Shown here piece by piece: positions 25,526 to 37,052 of a stretch of DNA of 64,000 nt. The notes beneath the pieces were generated by a model. The model saw only the letters and a program-made list of their open reading frames with translations. It had not been told where the DNA came from and did not search any database. The first letter of the stretch is position 1, and each line of letters opens with the position of its first letter. Origin of the DNA: Orthonyx spaldingii (lineage: Eukaryota > Chordata > Aves > Passeriformes > Orthonychidae); the NCBI GenBank assembly GCA_013397795.1, contig VZTJ01000255.1, forward strand, positions 1,039,105 to 1,103,104. Reading direction: 5' to 3'. The translations under genes were made by a program, and so were the position numbers.

Positions 25526-27374
25526 GAGAGTGTTGAATGCAGAGAAAAAAAAAAGGAACTTAAGATATTGACTGCAGACAGGTCCTCTAAGAGAATTTAC
25601 CTTTCTATTTAAACATAATTTATTCTTACGAAAAAAACCCCAAAAACTAAACAAAAAACCCCAACAACTATATCTCACTGGATACACAATGGTAGCCCAT
25701 ACGCTAGGAATTCATAGCCTGTGTGAAGCATCAGGGTAACAGTGCCTTTAACACAAGGACCTCTAGCTCTTTTATTCAGATTCACAACTTGAATGAGGAG
25801 GTTTGTTTCTTTCTCAAAAAAAATTGCCAGAGTATGAAACAAAATTCATAGCTTTTCTGTAGTCCTGAGATTTGAATTATACTAAAGACGCTAAAATGCC
25901 CTGATAAGGAAAAAAAAGCAAATGAATACCAAAGGGTTGCATAAAAGGCAGCTACTCTCTGAAAAGAATGCCTCCTTCATCCAGCTCATGCTTTGAACAC
26001 TCTCCTCACTGAGCACAGCTCAGTTGCTGGTATTCATAGAGTAAGACTGTACCAGGAACACTGTATACTACACTGAATTTATTCTTTAATTAGTTATTCA
26101 CTAATAGAAAACATAGCAGTATGCTTTGTTTACTGTTTCAATATTGTGAAAGAATACACAGGATTCTATGAGAAAGTAACTAAATCCACATTTTGTTAGA
26201 TCTGAAGTTTTGATTCATCAAGCTGACAAAACTACAGTTCCAGTGTTATCAAGGAATTTCTTACACTTTTATTGGCTTAAGACACCCTTTGGTGACTACA
26301 TGATGCTATAGTTTTACCTTTGAGGGAACTCACTAAATCTCTGTAAATTTCTGTGACAGATGACAGACTATTTGGGTCTTGGAGATAAGAAAGGAACAAG
26401 TATATAATAGTTTGCTTTAAAGTAAGAAAAGTTACTGTTTCTGGTTAATGCAGTGATCAGAAGAGTAACCTTGGAGTGCATTACTTGAAATGCAGCGAAC
26501 AGAGATGTTTTTGCAATCAGGTAATCCAGGCATCTTCTCCAAAATGTTTTCAAAGTTAATCTTCGGCAGCATGGATCAAGCAATGTCATGTAAGTGTGAT
26601 ATTAACCCAGTAACAGACCATGAGTACAGTTTATAGAATGGAGTATATAATATATGTAGAGAAAATATTGCTTTAGGGATAACCCACTATGCATGTAGAA
26701 TGGAAGCTGTTCTGGAAAAAGATGTCTAATACTGCTCTTTCGCAATGTTTCTACTTGTGCACAATGAGATTGTAAGAATTGCCAAGTTCTTGGTTTTATT
26801 GGAAGGTGTACTCAAGGATTAGGAAAAATATGTGTTCAACATATCTTATCTGCCAGTCTAAACATGCAGTATTTCCTATAGTAATTTCAATTAGTATCAG
26901 GGAAAGAGATAGAAGGTTGAACACGTTTAAAAATCAGGTAATTTCCATCCTAAACTTGATCAATATTAAAAAAATAGTTAGCTTTATCCTAGATAAATGG
27001 CAGCAATAGATAAGAAGACTTTTACAATTGTTAATTAGCAAGTTTAAAAGCTTTTGGTCATCGTAAAGGCAGAGAAATCAATGTGCAAGCATACCAGATG
27101 TGGATCTTTATTTCCTATCAAAGGAAAATTTTTTAAATCCCTTTCTCTCTTATCAAAAAGGACCATAATAAATTTGAAAAGAAAAATTATTTTGTTTTAT
27201 GAAACTGGCAAAAAACAGAAGGAAAAACCAATTAGTTTGAATAAATCAAACCAGATTTCCTTTGGTGAAATTAAAGAGTAATTTGGGACTTGCCCAAAAA
27301 TGTCATCTGGTCTAAAATTCAATATTTTGACATGTTTTTCCATTTTGAAGTCCTTTGTCTTTTCCTATTTTTTC

Positions 27375-27391
27375 TTTTTTTTTTTTTTTTT
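27375..27391. repeat. Poly-T tract (T17)
   Basis: A homopolymer of 17 T is visible. Confidence 0.9.
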
Positions 27392-28361
27392 AAGGTCAAC
27401 TTTGAAATGCCAAATGCTATTCCAAAAGGAGTAGCTGAAATATATTGCTATGAAAAAGATAAAATCATTCAGCAATCTGAAAAAAAAAATTATAAAGGGC
27501 CTATTTCTTTTGGAAAAATCACTCTTTGAATTCAATGTAAATTCTTGAACAATTTTGGTTCTATCAAACATTATTCAGAAAGTTTTCCTGCGTGATTGTA
27601 ACTAATTACTATAAAACAAGTTTTGAAGAAATAGCTAAAATATAGTGTTCTATTCTCTTGATGCTCAGGTTCATTTTCCTTAAAAGTAACTAACTTTCAA
27701 ATCATGGTACTTGCAAAAGGTTGAGTTAAACTACACAATAAGCAGTACATGAACCTGCAGACAGCCTGATGCCAGATCTCTCCCCATAAAGGATTCTCTT
27801 GTAAATATCTAAGACTGGCAGCGCTGCTTTGGGGTGAGACTGGTCCAGGTACAACATTGCTGTGCCACCCTGGACAGCCAAGAGCTACTGGCAAGAGCCT
27901 GTCCCTAAATCTGGGAAAGAATTTGAGTGCCTGCAGTTTGACTGAACCATGTCAATGAAAGATTGCTTTCAAAAACTTTTGCTTATGATTACAGGCAATC
28001 AAGCTGACCTGGAGGTACTTTTTTACCTTCTATACCTGGAGCTACATTTTTCTAAAAAGTTAAAAGTAGCTTCTACATAAGAAAAAACCCCACTTTGAGC
28101 ATTTGATCACTTCATTGCTTATGTCCTACTTAAATTCTAGTTTTAAGAAACAGATGGGCATCCAAGTCCTCTGTTTAATTTTTATTCTTTTATTTATTCT
28201 TGCTTCACTTGACTGAGACCCACAGTGATGGGGAGTTCAGCCCTGAAGACACCTATACTCGTATTTGGAAGGTCTGTACAACTAATTGCAGACTAGCAAC
28301 ATTTCGAGTAAATGCAATCCCAGCTGTGGATACAGACGGTGAAAAAAAAGATACTGTGTGG

Positions 28362-28410
28362 CTGTCTGTCTGTCTGTCTCTCTGTCTGCCTCTGTCTGCC
28401 TCTGTCTGTC
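28362..28410. repeat. (CTGT)n / CTGTCTGC short tandem repeat
   Basis: About five CTGT copies are followed by imperfect CTCTGTCTGC units. Confidence 0.85.
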
Positions 28411-31400
28411 CCCAGTTACTCTAAAAGATTTTGAATGACTTTGAGTTCTGGGAACAACAGAAACGGGAGGGATGCAGACAACTGGTCTCAGCTGTTGCAG
28501 TGACATGTGTCCTCCTGCCCCTCAAATCTGGGATCCAGGAGTGGCACATGCTGCCTTTCATCAGGCAAGAGGGAGGGTGCTGAAGTACCTTACAGATGCC
28601 TTGGGACAGGAGGGACAGCTGTGTGCACATGTGTGTGGAAGGCAAGGTCTCCTTGGGGAACAAGGGGAAAGAGCAAGGTTATTGCAGTTAGGCAATAACA
28701 AATTACTGTTGTGTAAGGCCATTAAATCAGCAATTATTGATAGAACTTCTTTTTTATATCAAGGACCATGAAGTCTAAGCCCAGTTCCCTCAGCACTCTG
28801 AGGCCCTAAGTGATGTGAAGGAATATGTACACCTATGAACAGGAGACTTCAAGCCATGCTGGTGATACCAGTGCACCAATGCAGCAGTGAGTGCCCAGAA
28901 ACCCAGCAGAGCAGTGTTGAAAATTTCTTCATACTCTGCTCTTTCTAGAAAATAATAGCACTCATATTCCCAGCATGGCACCTGCATCACTTCTGCTTGA
29001 AAATCTTCTGCACATAACTTGCCACAAGCTGTAACAGAAGTTTCTAGCAGAGGCAGGAATGCAGCTGCAATGGTTTACCTCCCTCTGTTTAATCATAAGG
29101 TTTCTCTATTATATTTGTTGAGAAGAAGAGTTCTATATTTATGCACTGAACATTTTAACCACAAGACCATTCTTCTTCTGTATTATCTTTGATAAGGGAA
29201 AACATTTTTGTGTTTATGCGCTGAACATTTTAATTGACTACTTCCAGCTAACAGAATATTGCATCTTCTTACATGTAGAAGAGATGTGTACAATTCCATA
29301 CGTAATTTTTAATGAAATCAAAATTAAATAAGACTTCTGATAATTAAAAATAGATACTGTATCAAAGACATACAAATCAAGAAAAGAATTAATGCAGTAA
29401 TTTAATCCCCTAGGTACTGAAATAATAGTGCTTTTGAACAAAGTAAAAAATACGTGAAAAACATTTGGCACAGTGAGGGTGGCTACTGCACATTAACTTT
29501 TCTGTGATTTTATATTTGCCAAGGTGCAGTGCCTGATCCAGACTCTGTAAGGGATTCTTTACTAACCTCTTAGTAAAAATGGAAGTGATTGCTGTCAGAT
29601 GCTCACAATTCCCACCTTTGGGAACTACTGGCTCCGCGATTGTTTGATAATAATTACAAGACCTAAGCTGGAAATTTTTAAAAATCCCCAAGATTATCTT
29701 GCCTGAGAGAGCAGATTTACTGTCATTATAGTATTTTCTTTGAATACAGATTTACACATAATTCTCACAGATTTATATATAAATACACAAATATTATTAT
29801 TTTGGCCATAAGAGATAATTATGATGCGTAAAACTTGGTTTAGACCCATAAGCACGCCAAAGTGCTTTGCGGGTTCACATCTTGTTGGGATGGAGTATTG
29901 TTCTGTGTATGCCATGCTGTGTTCAGCAGGAGAGCACTCCAGGCTTATAAAGCTAAAGCTATTCTTAATTGAAAGGACTATTTGCAGACAAGTTGCATCT
30001 GCAAGTGGGAATGCAAGTTGAGCAAAATATGGCTTTCCAGTCCTTCAGCCATCCCTTTTCTTTAAAAAGTTTACCCTTACCCCTCTAACATTGTGAGTTC
30101 AGAGGTGTGCAGGGGGATGCAGAGCTAGAAAATATGGAGATCCAAGGTGTCACGTTCTAGTTCTGAATAAGGTGATTATCACTGCTTGGCTGTTTTGCAA
30201 TGAAGTGTGAAAATTTGATGTACTGGAGTTCCTTGCTGACTGTTTCTGTATTGTACTTTGATTCCCAGACAAAGAAGCAGAAAAAAAGTCCAGCATGTTC
30301 TTTTTTTTGTTTTGTTTTGTCTAGTAAGTAGAAAAATAAAACTGACTTTGCTTGAGAAACAGAAATGATTCAGTTCTGTCCTGTCTGATTCAAATGTACA
30401 TCTAAAAAGATCTAAAAGGGGTAAAGAAAAATAACTCGAGATACACTGTCATTTGTATTTTCCATAATAGAAATATGAAACCCAGTTCATCCAGTTTCAA
30501 CTGGAAATCCAGTTCAGACCCCTGACAATTATTTTCTTTAGAGAAAATATGAAAATAGTGTAATCATTTTATGATCACTGATTAGTGAATTAGAAAAATG
30601 GAGAAACAGCAGAGGAAATTTTACTGGTTATATTACAGTGCTAAACTACTGTTACCAAGAAAATCTAGTCAATCTTCCAGGAAAGAAAAAGATGAGCAAG
30701 AATAACAGACCAAGAGGAAAATACCTGAACTTTTTCTGGATCTTTACTTCCATAAAAATATCCTGCCTAATCCAGCTCTTACCTAGCTAAGTAAAAGATG
30801 TCTCTCATGCAGTGAGTTGCACTAACATCCCTGCTAGTTTTAAAACAGCTGCACAGAAAGTAGTTGCATCTACTTGTTTATGTTAGGGCAAGAAATAAAG
30901 GACCTCTATTGAAAGTGCAAGTACCTCCACCTTGGCTGAAAAATAAATAAATAAACAAAAATCAAATAGTAATTTCAATGACAGCCCAACCAATGAGCAG
31001 AACTCTGCATGCTGGGGAATGTAAAGCCCTTTCTCTTTGCAAACTGAAGCCTTTACAGAAGTTTACTTTGCTGCATGCAGTCATATCTGACAATATTTCT
31101 GTAAGAAATTTCACTTCACACAACTGGGCAAGGTGTATGCATAATTTTATTAATGTATATGGCCAACGTCACCTCAGTGGGCTAGCAACCTCCATATTAA
31201 ATGCATTATGCATTACTTTTCCTCAGCCTTTCTGTTCAGTATGAATCATATCTTTACTTCTTAAACTAGATGCCATGATAAAAACTCCTCTCCAGCTCCC
31301 TTTGACATCTTTCTTTTGGGATAAGATCGGGACAATTTGACATTATGTAATTTACTGAAATGTACAAATGGTAATCTCTCTCTTCTTTCTGATGCTGGTG

Positions 31401-31746
31401 ATCTGCCAGTGAACACAGCTGGGAACCTCACCATTTACCTGAACCCAATTTCTCTGAAGCTTTAGTTATCCATTCAAACACAATGAAATTTTTAACTGAA
31501 GCTCTTAGTGCTGCATAAGAATAATTTCATTTCAGCAATAACGAGTAACTAGCCCCACTGCACTTTTGGAGATAATTTTCCCTGATGTCTCCAAATGGAT
31601 ATGAACTTCCATGAGCTATACCTCTGAAATCTTCAGCTTAACTTTAAAAGTATGTTGCACTAGCTTCCTCCCCCTTCCCTTCCCCCCACTTCCATTGTGT
31701 TAAATATTGAACTTTGCTATATATTAAGTTCAAGATACTGGTTTGC

Positions 31747-31760
31747 TTTTTTTTTTTTTT
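31747..31760. repeat. Poly-T tract (T14)
   Basis: A homopolymer of 14 T is visible. Confidence 0.9.
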
Positions 31761-32339
31761 CCTTCCCTCAAGTACATTTCTGGGAGATACTTTCACTTGT
31801 AGTGCTCTGGAGCTTTGCTCCTTCCTATTTCAGATGCTAATAACTGCTGAAAAGGTTGTTGAAAAGTTTACTTTGCTGTACAGGTGACACAGCTTTGCTT
31901 TATTGCCGAATAGAAAATGCACTGATTTCTTTTCACTATACCCTTGCTTCTTGAAGCACATTCTGTATTCAAACCACTTAGACACAATGGATGCTTCCAT
32001 AGCCACAAGTTGCCCATGTGTGTACAAAGGGTAACTCTTACCAGAAGAAGCATCCACCATCCATGAGAGGGCACACAGAAGGTTATACAGGATGCATTTG
32101 TACAGCACAGAAAAAGATTCTCAGGAAACCCAAGGTATCAGTGGAGAAGGTTGCTTTTTTACACTGGCAAGAGTTGTTCAATATCTCCCATTATTTTTGG
32201 TACCTATACAGAGATGTTCCAGACTGCAATAGGAATAAAATAAACCCTGTAATTGATACTGCACTGTGAATATCACTTGAAAGGCAGCCACGTAAGTTTC
32301 ACCAGTTACATTTACTTATAATCTTAAGAAATTAACAAA

Positions 32340-33040
32340 TTGGCTGAGATGGGAAGAGATCTCTACATCTCTGGCAGCCCAGAGTTGTGTCCTGTCAGAT
32401 TTTTAATATTTCCTAGGATAGAGGTTCTGTCGCCTTTTGGGGAAACCTGTTTCTATACTCAGTCACCCTCACAATCTTCATATATTTTTGTTTAAATGGA
32501 ATTTCCTGTCTTTCAGCCTGTGCCGACTGATTCTTGTTCTGTCACTGGATACCACTGAGAGTGTGGCTTTGCCTTCTTATGTCATCCCATCAGATATTTG
32601 TACATACTGATCAGATCCCCCTGAGACTTGTCCATACTGAACAAATCCACCTCCCTCACTCTCCTCATATCCCAAATGCTCCAGTTCCTTCAACACTTCT
32701 TTGGCCCATAACTGGATATGGATATGCTCCAGTATGTCCTCGTCTCCTTTGTACTGGGAAGCCTAGACCTGGACACAACAGTCCTGATGTGTCTTATTAG
32801 GACTTAGTAGATGGGAAGGATCACTGCCCTCAGCCTGCTGACAGGACTTTACCTAATGCAATCTATAGGTTATTAGCTCGCTTTGTTGTAACCGTGCATT
32901 GCTGGATCATGGTCAACTTGTTGCCTACCAGGACCTCCAAGTCTTTTATTGTAAAGTGGCTTAGTGAGATGGCATAACCTCTCCCCAGGTGCAGGACTTT
33001 GTGTTTTCCTTTGCTGAACTTATGAGAGCTTGTCAGCCTG
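32340..33040 (-). mobile_element. CR1 LINE, 3' part, antisense (split by LTR-like insert)
   Basis: Read on the minus strand, this is the 3' part of CR1. On the plus strand it shows the usual antisense milestones in order: 'GTCACCCTCACAATCTTC', 'TTTCAGCCTGTGCCGACTGA', 'CAGATATTTGTACATACTGA', 'CAGATCCCCCTGAG', 'TGTACTGGGAAGCC' and 'CCAGGTGCAGGACTTTGTG'. Many substitutions are present and the terminal 8-bp repeat is not visible. The homology stops at 'TCAGCCTG' (ending 33040) and resumes at 33501, so both halves belong to one insertion. Confidence 0.88.
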
Positions 33041-33500
33041 ATGCCTTAGGACTTTCAACTTCTATATTTTTCACATATCTGTAATTCTGTAATTCTTTAG
33101 TGTATAACTCTATACTGCATGTACAGTACTAAGCTACTGTTCTCTCATTTTAGACAAAACAATTCCTCTCTAGGCCTGAAAACTCAAGGACACCTTACTG
33201 TCTCAGGCCCCGAGATATGCAAACAACAGTGAATTGGGGGGAGCAAACTTGGGGTAAATGACTTCATTATCTGAAGCTGTAATTGTAGGTCTAACCCCCG
33301 ATATGCAAATGGACCAAAATTATAAGGCATGAAAAATCCATGATCCACTGTCCATTTTGGGTGTAGCCCTGGGTGGGCTCTGACTGCCCTGAATGTACCT
33401 TGAAGGCCCTTCAATAAATATAACTGCTTTTTATTCTCTTAGTTTTGTCTAGTCTCTGTTCTACGTAGTCCCAAAAAAAGGCATCAAACCCACTTTTCGA
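33041..33500 (+). mobile_element. LTR-like insertion (probable solo LTR) within CR1
   Basis: About 460 bases interrupt an otherwise continuous CR1 copy and are bordered by a 4-bp repeat, CCTG (33037-33040 and 33502-33505), a possible target-site duplication. The insert carries a TATA-like TTATAAGG at 33320-33327 and an AATAAA signal at 33413-33418 about 90 bases later. A T/GT-rich stretch follows. That order matches U3-R-U5 of an avian endogenous retrovirus LTR. Two ATATGCAAA motifs lie in the presumed U3. No internal viral genes are present. A clean TG...CA pair is not visible at these edges; an inner TG..CA candidate is 33199-33486. The subfamily is not assigned. Confidence 0.6.
33413..33418 (+). 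promoter_or_regulatory. AATAAA polyadenylation signal of the LTR-like insert
   Basis: The hexamer is followed by a T- and GT-rich stretch ('TTTTGTCTAGTCTCTGTTCT'), as expected for an LTR R/U5 boundary. Function is inferred. Confidence 0.5.
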
Positions 33501-34040
33501 ACCTGTCCGGGTCCTTCTGAATGATGCACAGACCTGGTGTATCAATCATCCTCTCAGTTTTGTATTATCTGAAAACTCGCTGAGGGTATGCTCTGTCCCC
33601 ATTATGCACATCATTAATGAGATATTGGCTAGTAATGGACCAGTATCAACTCTTGGAATACATGTGTTTTAGCAGTTGAACTCCATCTAGGCATTGAGGT
33701 GCTGATCACAAGCCTCAGATGTTCAGTCAGATTTCCATCCATCTCACTGTCAGCATTTATGGATCATGCCTCATCAGTTTGTCCATGAGGATGTTTTGGC
33801 AGACATTGTCAAAAGCCTTGCTGACAATATTATTTACTCTTTCCTCATCCACCAAAACAGGATTCAGTTGTAAATCTATGCTGACTACTTCCAATCACCT
33901 TCTTGTCCTTCATGTGCCTGGAAACACTTTCCAGGATTAGTTGCTGTTTCACCTTGTCCAGGATTGAGGTAAGCAGCCTGTAGTTCCCTGAGTCTTCTTC
34001 TTGCTGTTCCTGAGACAAGAGTGACAAGCTGTTCAATAAG
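33501..34040 (-). mobile_element. CR1 LINE, RT-domain part, antisense (second half)
   Basis: This continues the split CR1. The plus strand shows 'CCTGTCCGGGTCCTTCTGAATG', 'AAACTCGCTGAGGGT', 'CATTGTCAAAAGCCTTGCTGA' and 'GTAGTTCCCTGAGTCTTC'. These are the antisense forms of the RT region, including the part that encodes DSGNYRLL on the minus strand. Homology fades near 34040, so the element is 5'-truncated there. It contains stops and frameshifts and is inactive. Confidence 0.88.
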
Positions 34041-34642
34041 CTGTACCCTACTGTCGGCTGTGAAGTGCACTTGTTCTGTGTTCAGTCAAATAATATACAA
34101 ATAATCCCAACTCATAGATTCTGATCCTTTAGCTTTGTCCTCAGACACTGATCAGAATCTGCATTGAAGTTTATTTAGGTGTTTCTGAAACTGCTGTTCT
34201 CAGACTTTCACCTGATGTCAGACAAGATGGATGCCATTCCATGAATTCTGCTTAGGACACATCTGTCCTTCTACACACAAGCAATCAGGGCTACCCAGGT
34301 CCAACTGGGCAGCCAAGGTTTCAGCAGTGCACAACACCTTTCCCCATTGCAGTGGGAGTGTTTGCTCCTGATACTTTTCCTCTCTGGGGACTCACAGAAG
34401 TCTGATTTTCTTTAGTAAATAATAGAGCATTGTCAAAACAAAGAAGAAGCTTAAAGAAAGGAAGGAATTCACTGGTAATAGTTCCTATCTGTGTGACCTG
34501 GAAAAAATGTAGGTCATCTCCAATAACCTCAGATAGAGAGTTTATGTCCAATTCAGTACTTGAAACTCCACTTCTACCTTTAAAAAATACCAGAGGTTCA
34601 GTGTAAAAAAAGAAAACCAACCACAAAACAAAACAAAGTTTC

Positions 34643-34656
34643 AAAAAAAAAAAAAA
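34643..34656. repeat. Poly-A tract (A14)
   Basis: A homopolymer of 14 A is visible. Confidence 0.9.
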
Positions 34657-34821
34657 TCTCTGTTGTTTGGGATAGATTTTGAAAAAAGAATAATTATATT
34701 GACAGACTTTAATCTCTGTCTTTTTGCTCATTACTTGAAATACCCAAAATAGAGAGCTAACAAACAACAGCAACTTAAATACCAAGGGCTGATTCTGTTT
34801 TGCCCTAAAGATTTCTGAAGC

Positions 34822-34836
34822 TTTTTTTTTTTTTTT
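34822..34836. repeat. Poly-T tract (T15)
   Basis: A homopolymer of 15 T lies about 165 bases after the A14 tract. Confidence 0.9.
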
Positions 34837-36517
34837 CCGGAAGGGAGATCTTTGCTTTGGCAGGCACTTTTCAGAGAGAGGTTGACCTCTGCTTGTTATC
34901 ACCATCACTGAAAGGTAGTGAGGTTGCCTTTGTAATAGGCAACCAGACTCCCAAAGGGACTTCTTTATTTGCTCTCAACTTCCCTGGCCGACACAAGGAT
35001 ATCTCCTAGGTGTTAACTCCCCTTAGTTTATCTCTCCTCAAATCTAAGCTATAGTTTAAGGAGTGTATGGCAAGGAACATTTCAGAGCACTGTGACCCTT
35101 CCCACTCCCACCACGTGCTTTTGCAGGTCAGTGAGTTCTCTCATGGGTACCTTTGAATCTGCAGCTATTAGGCACACAAGGTCTGTACAATCAGTCTTCC
35201 AAGTAGATATTTCAGCATTTGACTATTCCATGATTGAATTGTCCTAAAGTTTAAGTGCTAAGGCTTTGATTAATGTATCTTGGCTCTTGGTGCTTCACCT
35301 TAACTTTGCTGTAGTCCTCTGAAGGTGCAGCAGTAGGTTCCTATGGCTGTTCAGCTCTTTGGATCTATGGCAAAAGCTTTTCTGACAACCGACCCTTCCA
35401 GCTTTGAAGTTAGTGTGGGTTATGTACCAAAGTAAGATTATCAACTCTTATAACAAAACATGTTAGGTTCACAGTGTACACAGGGTTATGTTGCAAACCT
35501 CCTTTTCTGTGACATTTTCCTTCCTCTGGGAATTGTAACAATTGAAGACACAGTAAAACATCACGGCCATGATGTTCTGCTTTTAGTAACTTATGCAAGG
35601 TACTGTGATACTTTCAGAAAGAAACTGAGATGACTGGAACAGTGCTTAGCTTTGAACCAAAATCAGCCATAAATTACTTCCAGTTTTACTTGTCATAGAG
35701 GCAGTTAGCATTTTTCTTTCAATAAATTGAGTCAAGACAGCAACAATTTTATGTCTTCTAAAGAGATACATACAGTATAACTGTATAAAAGAATGTGAGA
35801 CAGTACTTTGACCAAACAGGTAATAGAAAGGTTGTAACTATAAGCCCACTTGCTCCATTGAGGTTGGACCTGGCAATGTATTGAGTTGAAAGAGTAGCTC
35901 TAAAACTGTGATAAATAAATCCATCCCACTGAACTGTTCAGCAGCTATCTCCCACCTGGGTCTGCTAATTTCATTACAGATGAACAAGGTCAGGTTGCCT
36001 GGGATGCTGAAGGCATCCTGGACAGATTGGAAAATGGTCAAGCTGTATTTTTTAATACTTAATACATTCTGTTTTCTATTTTCTCCTCACTTTTTGTTTG
36101 ATCCAAGCCAAAATGTGTCAATGGAATTACATCTATCAGCTAAAATGTTCAGGACTAGACCTCTGAGAGACTTTTACAGTTCAGTGTATTCAAAAATGCA
36201 GTAAGTATAAGCCACAGGGAGTCTGAAATATTCTTATGACAACTGATCATCTAGAACAGGAAAAAAATGTAAGGACAATTCACCATTCAGCATGACATAC
36301 TTTGCTCTGTTAAAAAGGAAAGTTATTTTTTTCCTCTGCAAATGAGACAATATGACGGGGAAATTAAATTAAATGGTGATGTTATTCCCCTGGGGCAAAA
36401 CAATTCCATTCAATAAATTAATTTTACATCAGTAGCTCTTTCCTTTCTTGAAACTGACAGTAATAACCTGACAGCTTAAAGCTTTAATAAACTTCAAGAA
36501 CTAGGAGACTGTCCTGC

Positions 36518-36546
36518 AAAAAAAAAACAAAAAAAAAAAAAGAAAA
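36518..36546. repeat. A-rich tract
   Basis: Runs of A are interrupted by single C and G residues. Confidence 0.85.
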
Positions 36547-36972
36547 GCCAAGTGTATTGCAGGTATTAGAGTCTTTCGTTGTTCATTGTAGCATAAAAGT
36601 CCTCTAAATTCAATTCTACTTAGTGTATTATTTGATGAACCAGACCACTTAAGATAGCTTTTGACAGCATGCAGTTTTAGTATCTTAATGCTCCCATTCT
36701 TCAGAAGATACTCAAAACCTCAATGACATTTCCCATTAGGTGGCTCTAAGTAAATATTATACGAAAAGGGCAAACACATGGAGGAAAAGTATTCTCTCAG
36801 ACAATCCTGTTTGTTAAAAAAGAATAACTCATTCTGTACAGGCTGCTGTGTGAGTTGAGCCAGAAAGCATGAGCTGGTATATCCTGTTGTCTTCAGGGGT
36901 TAGGAGATCTGTCATCACCAGTATCTGAATTTGAAACGAAATATATTATAATTTTAAACATAGCATTTGTCT

Positions 36973-37052
36973 CCTTCCTTCCTTCCTTCCTTCCTTCCTT
37001 CCTTCCTTCCTTCCTTCCTTCCTTCCTTCCTTCCTTCCTTCCTTCCTTCCTT
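36973..37052. repeat. (CCTT)20 perfect microsatellite
   Basis: Twenty uninterrupted copies of CCTT (80 bases) make a pure polypyrimidine strand. Long pure tetranucleotide tracts are usually length-variable and can form triplex DNA; both points are family knowledge, not seen here. Confidence 0.98.

Larger units (their letters stand above)
25526..32339. other. Unique AT-rich DNA, no gene seen
   Basis: No exon or interspersed element was recognised. It holds a T17 tract at 27.38 kb, a CTGT/CTGC repeat at 28.36 kb, a spaced 23-bp near-repeat at 29136-29158 and 29211-29233, and a T14 tract at 31.75 kb. The part at 28.44-28.70 kb is somewhat G+C-richer and open in two plus frames, but neither frame resembles a known protein. 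Confidence 0.5.

Noticed and set aside
28472..28771. G+C-richer stretch with two overlapping plus-strand open frames, considered as an exon or pseudogene
   Set aside because: Neither frame resembles a known protein, and stop scarcity is explained by composition.
34321..34908. 195-codon minus-strand open frame, longest in the window
   Set aside because: It reads through A14 and T15 homopolymers, giving Phe and Lys runs, with no domain and no splice or promoter context.
36973..37052. (CCTT)n considered as the polypyrimidine tract of a 3' splice site or a mobile-element tail
   Set aside because: No AG-bounded exon or element body lies next to it; it is a plain microsatellite.
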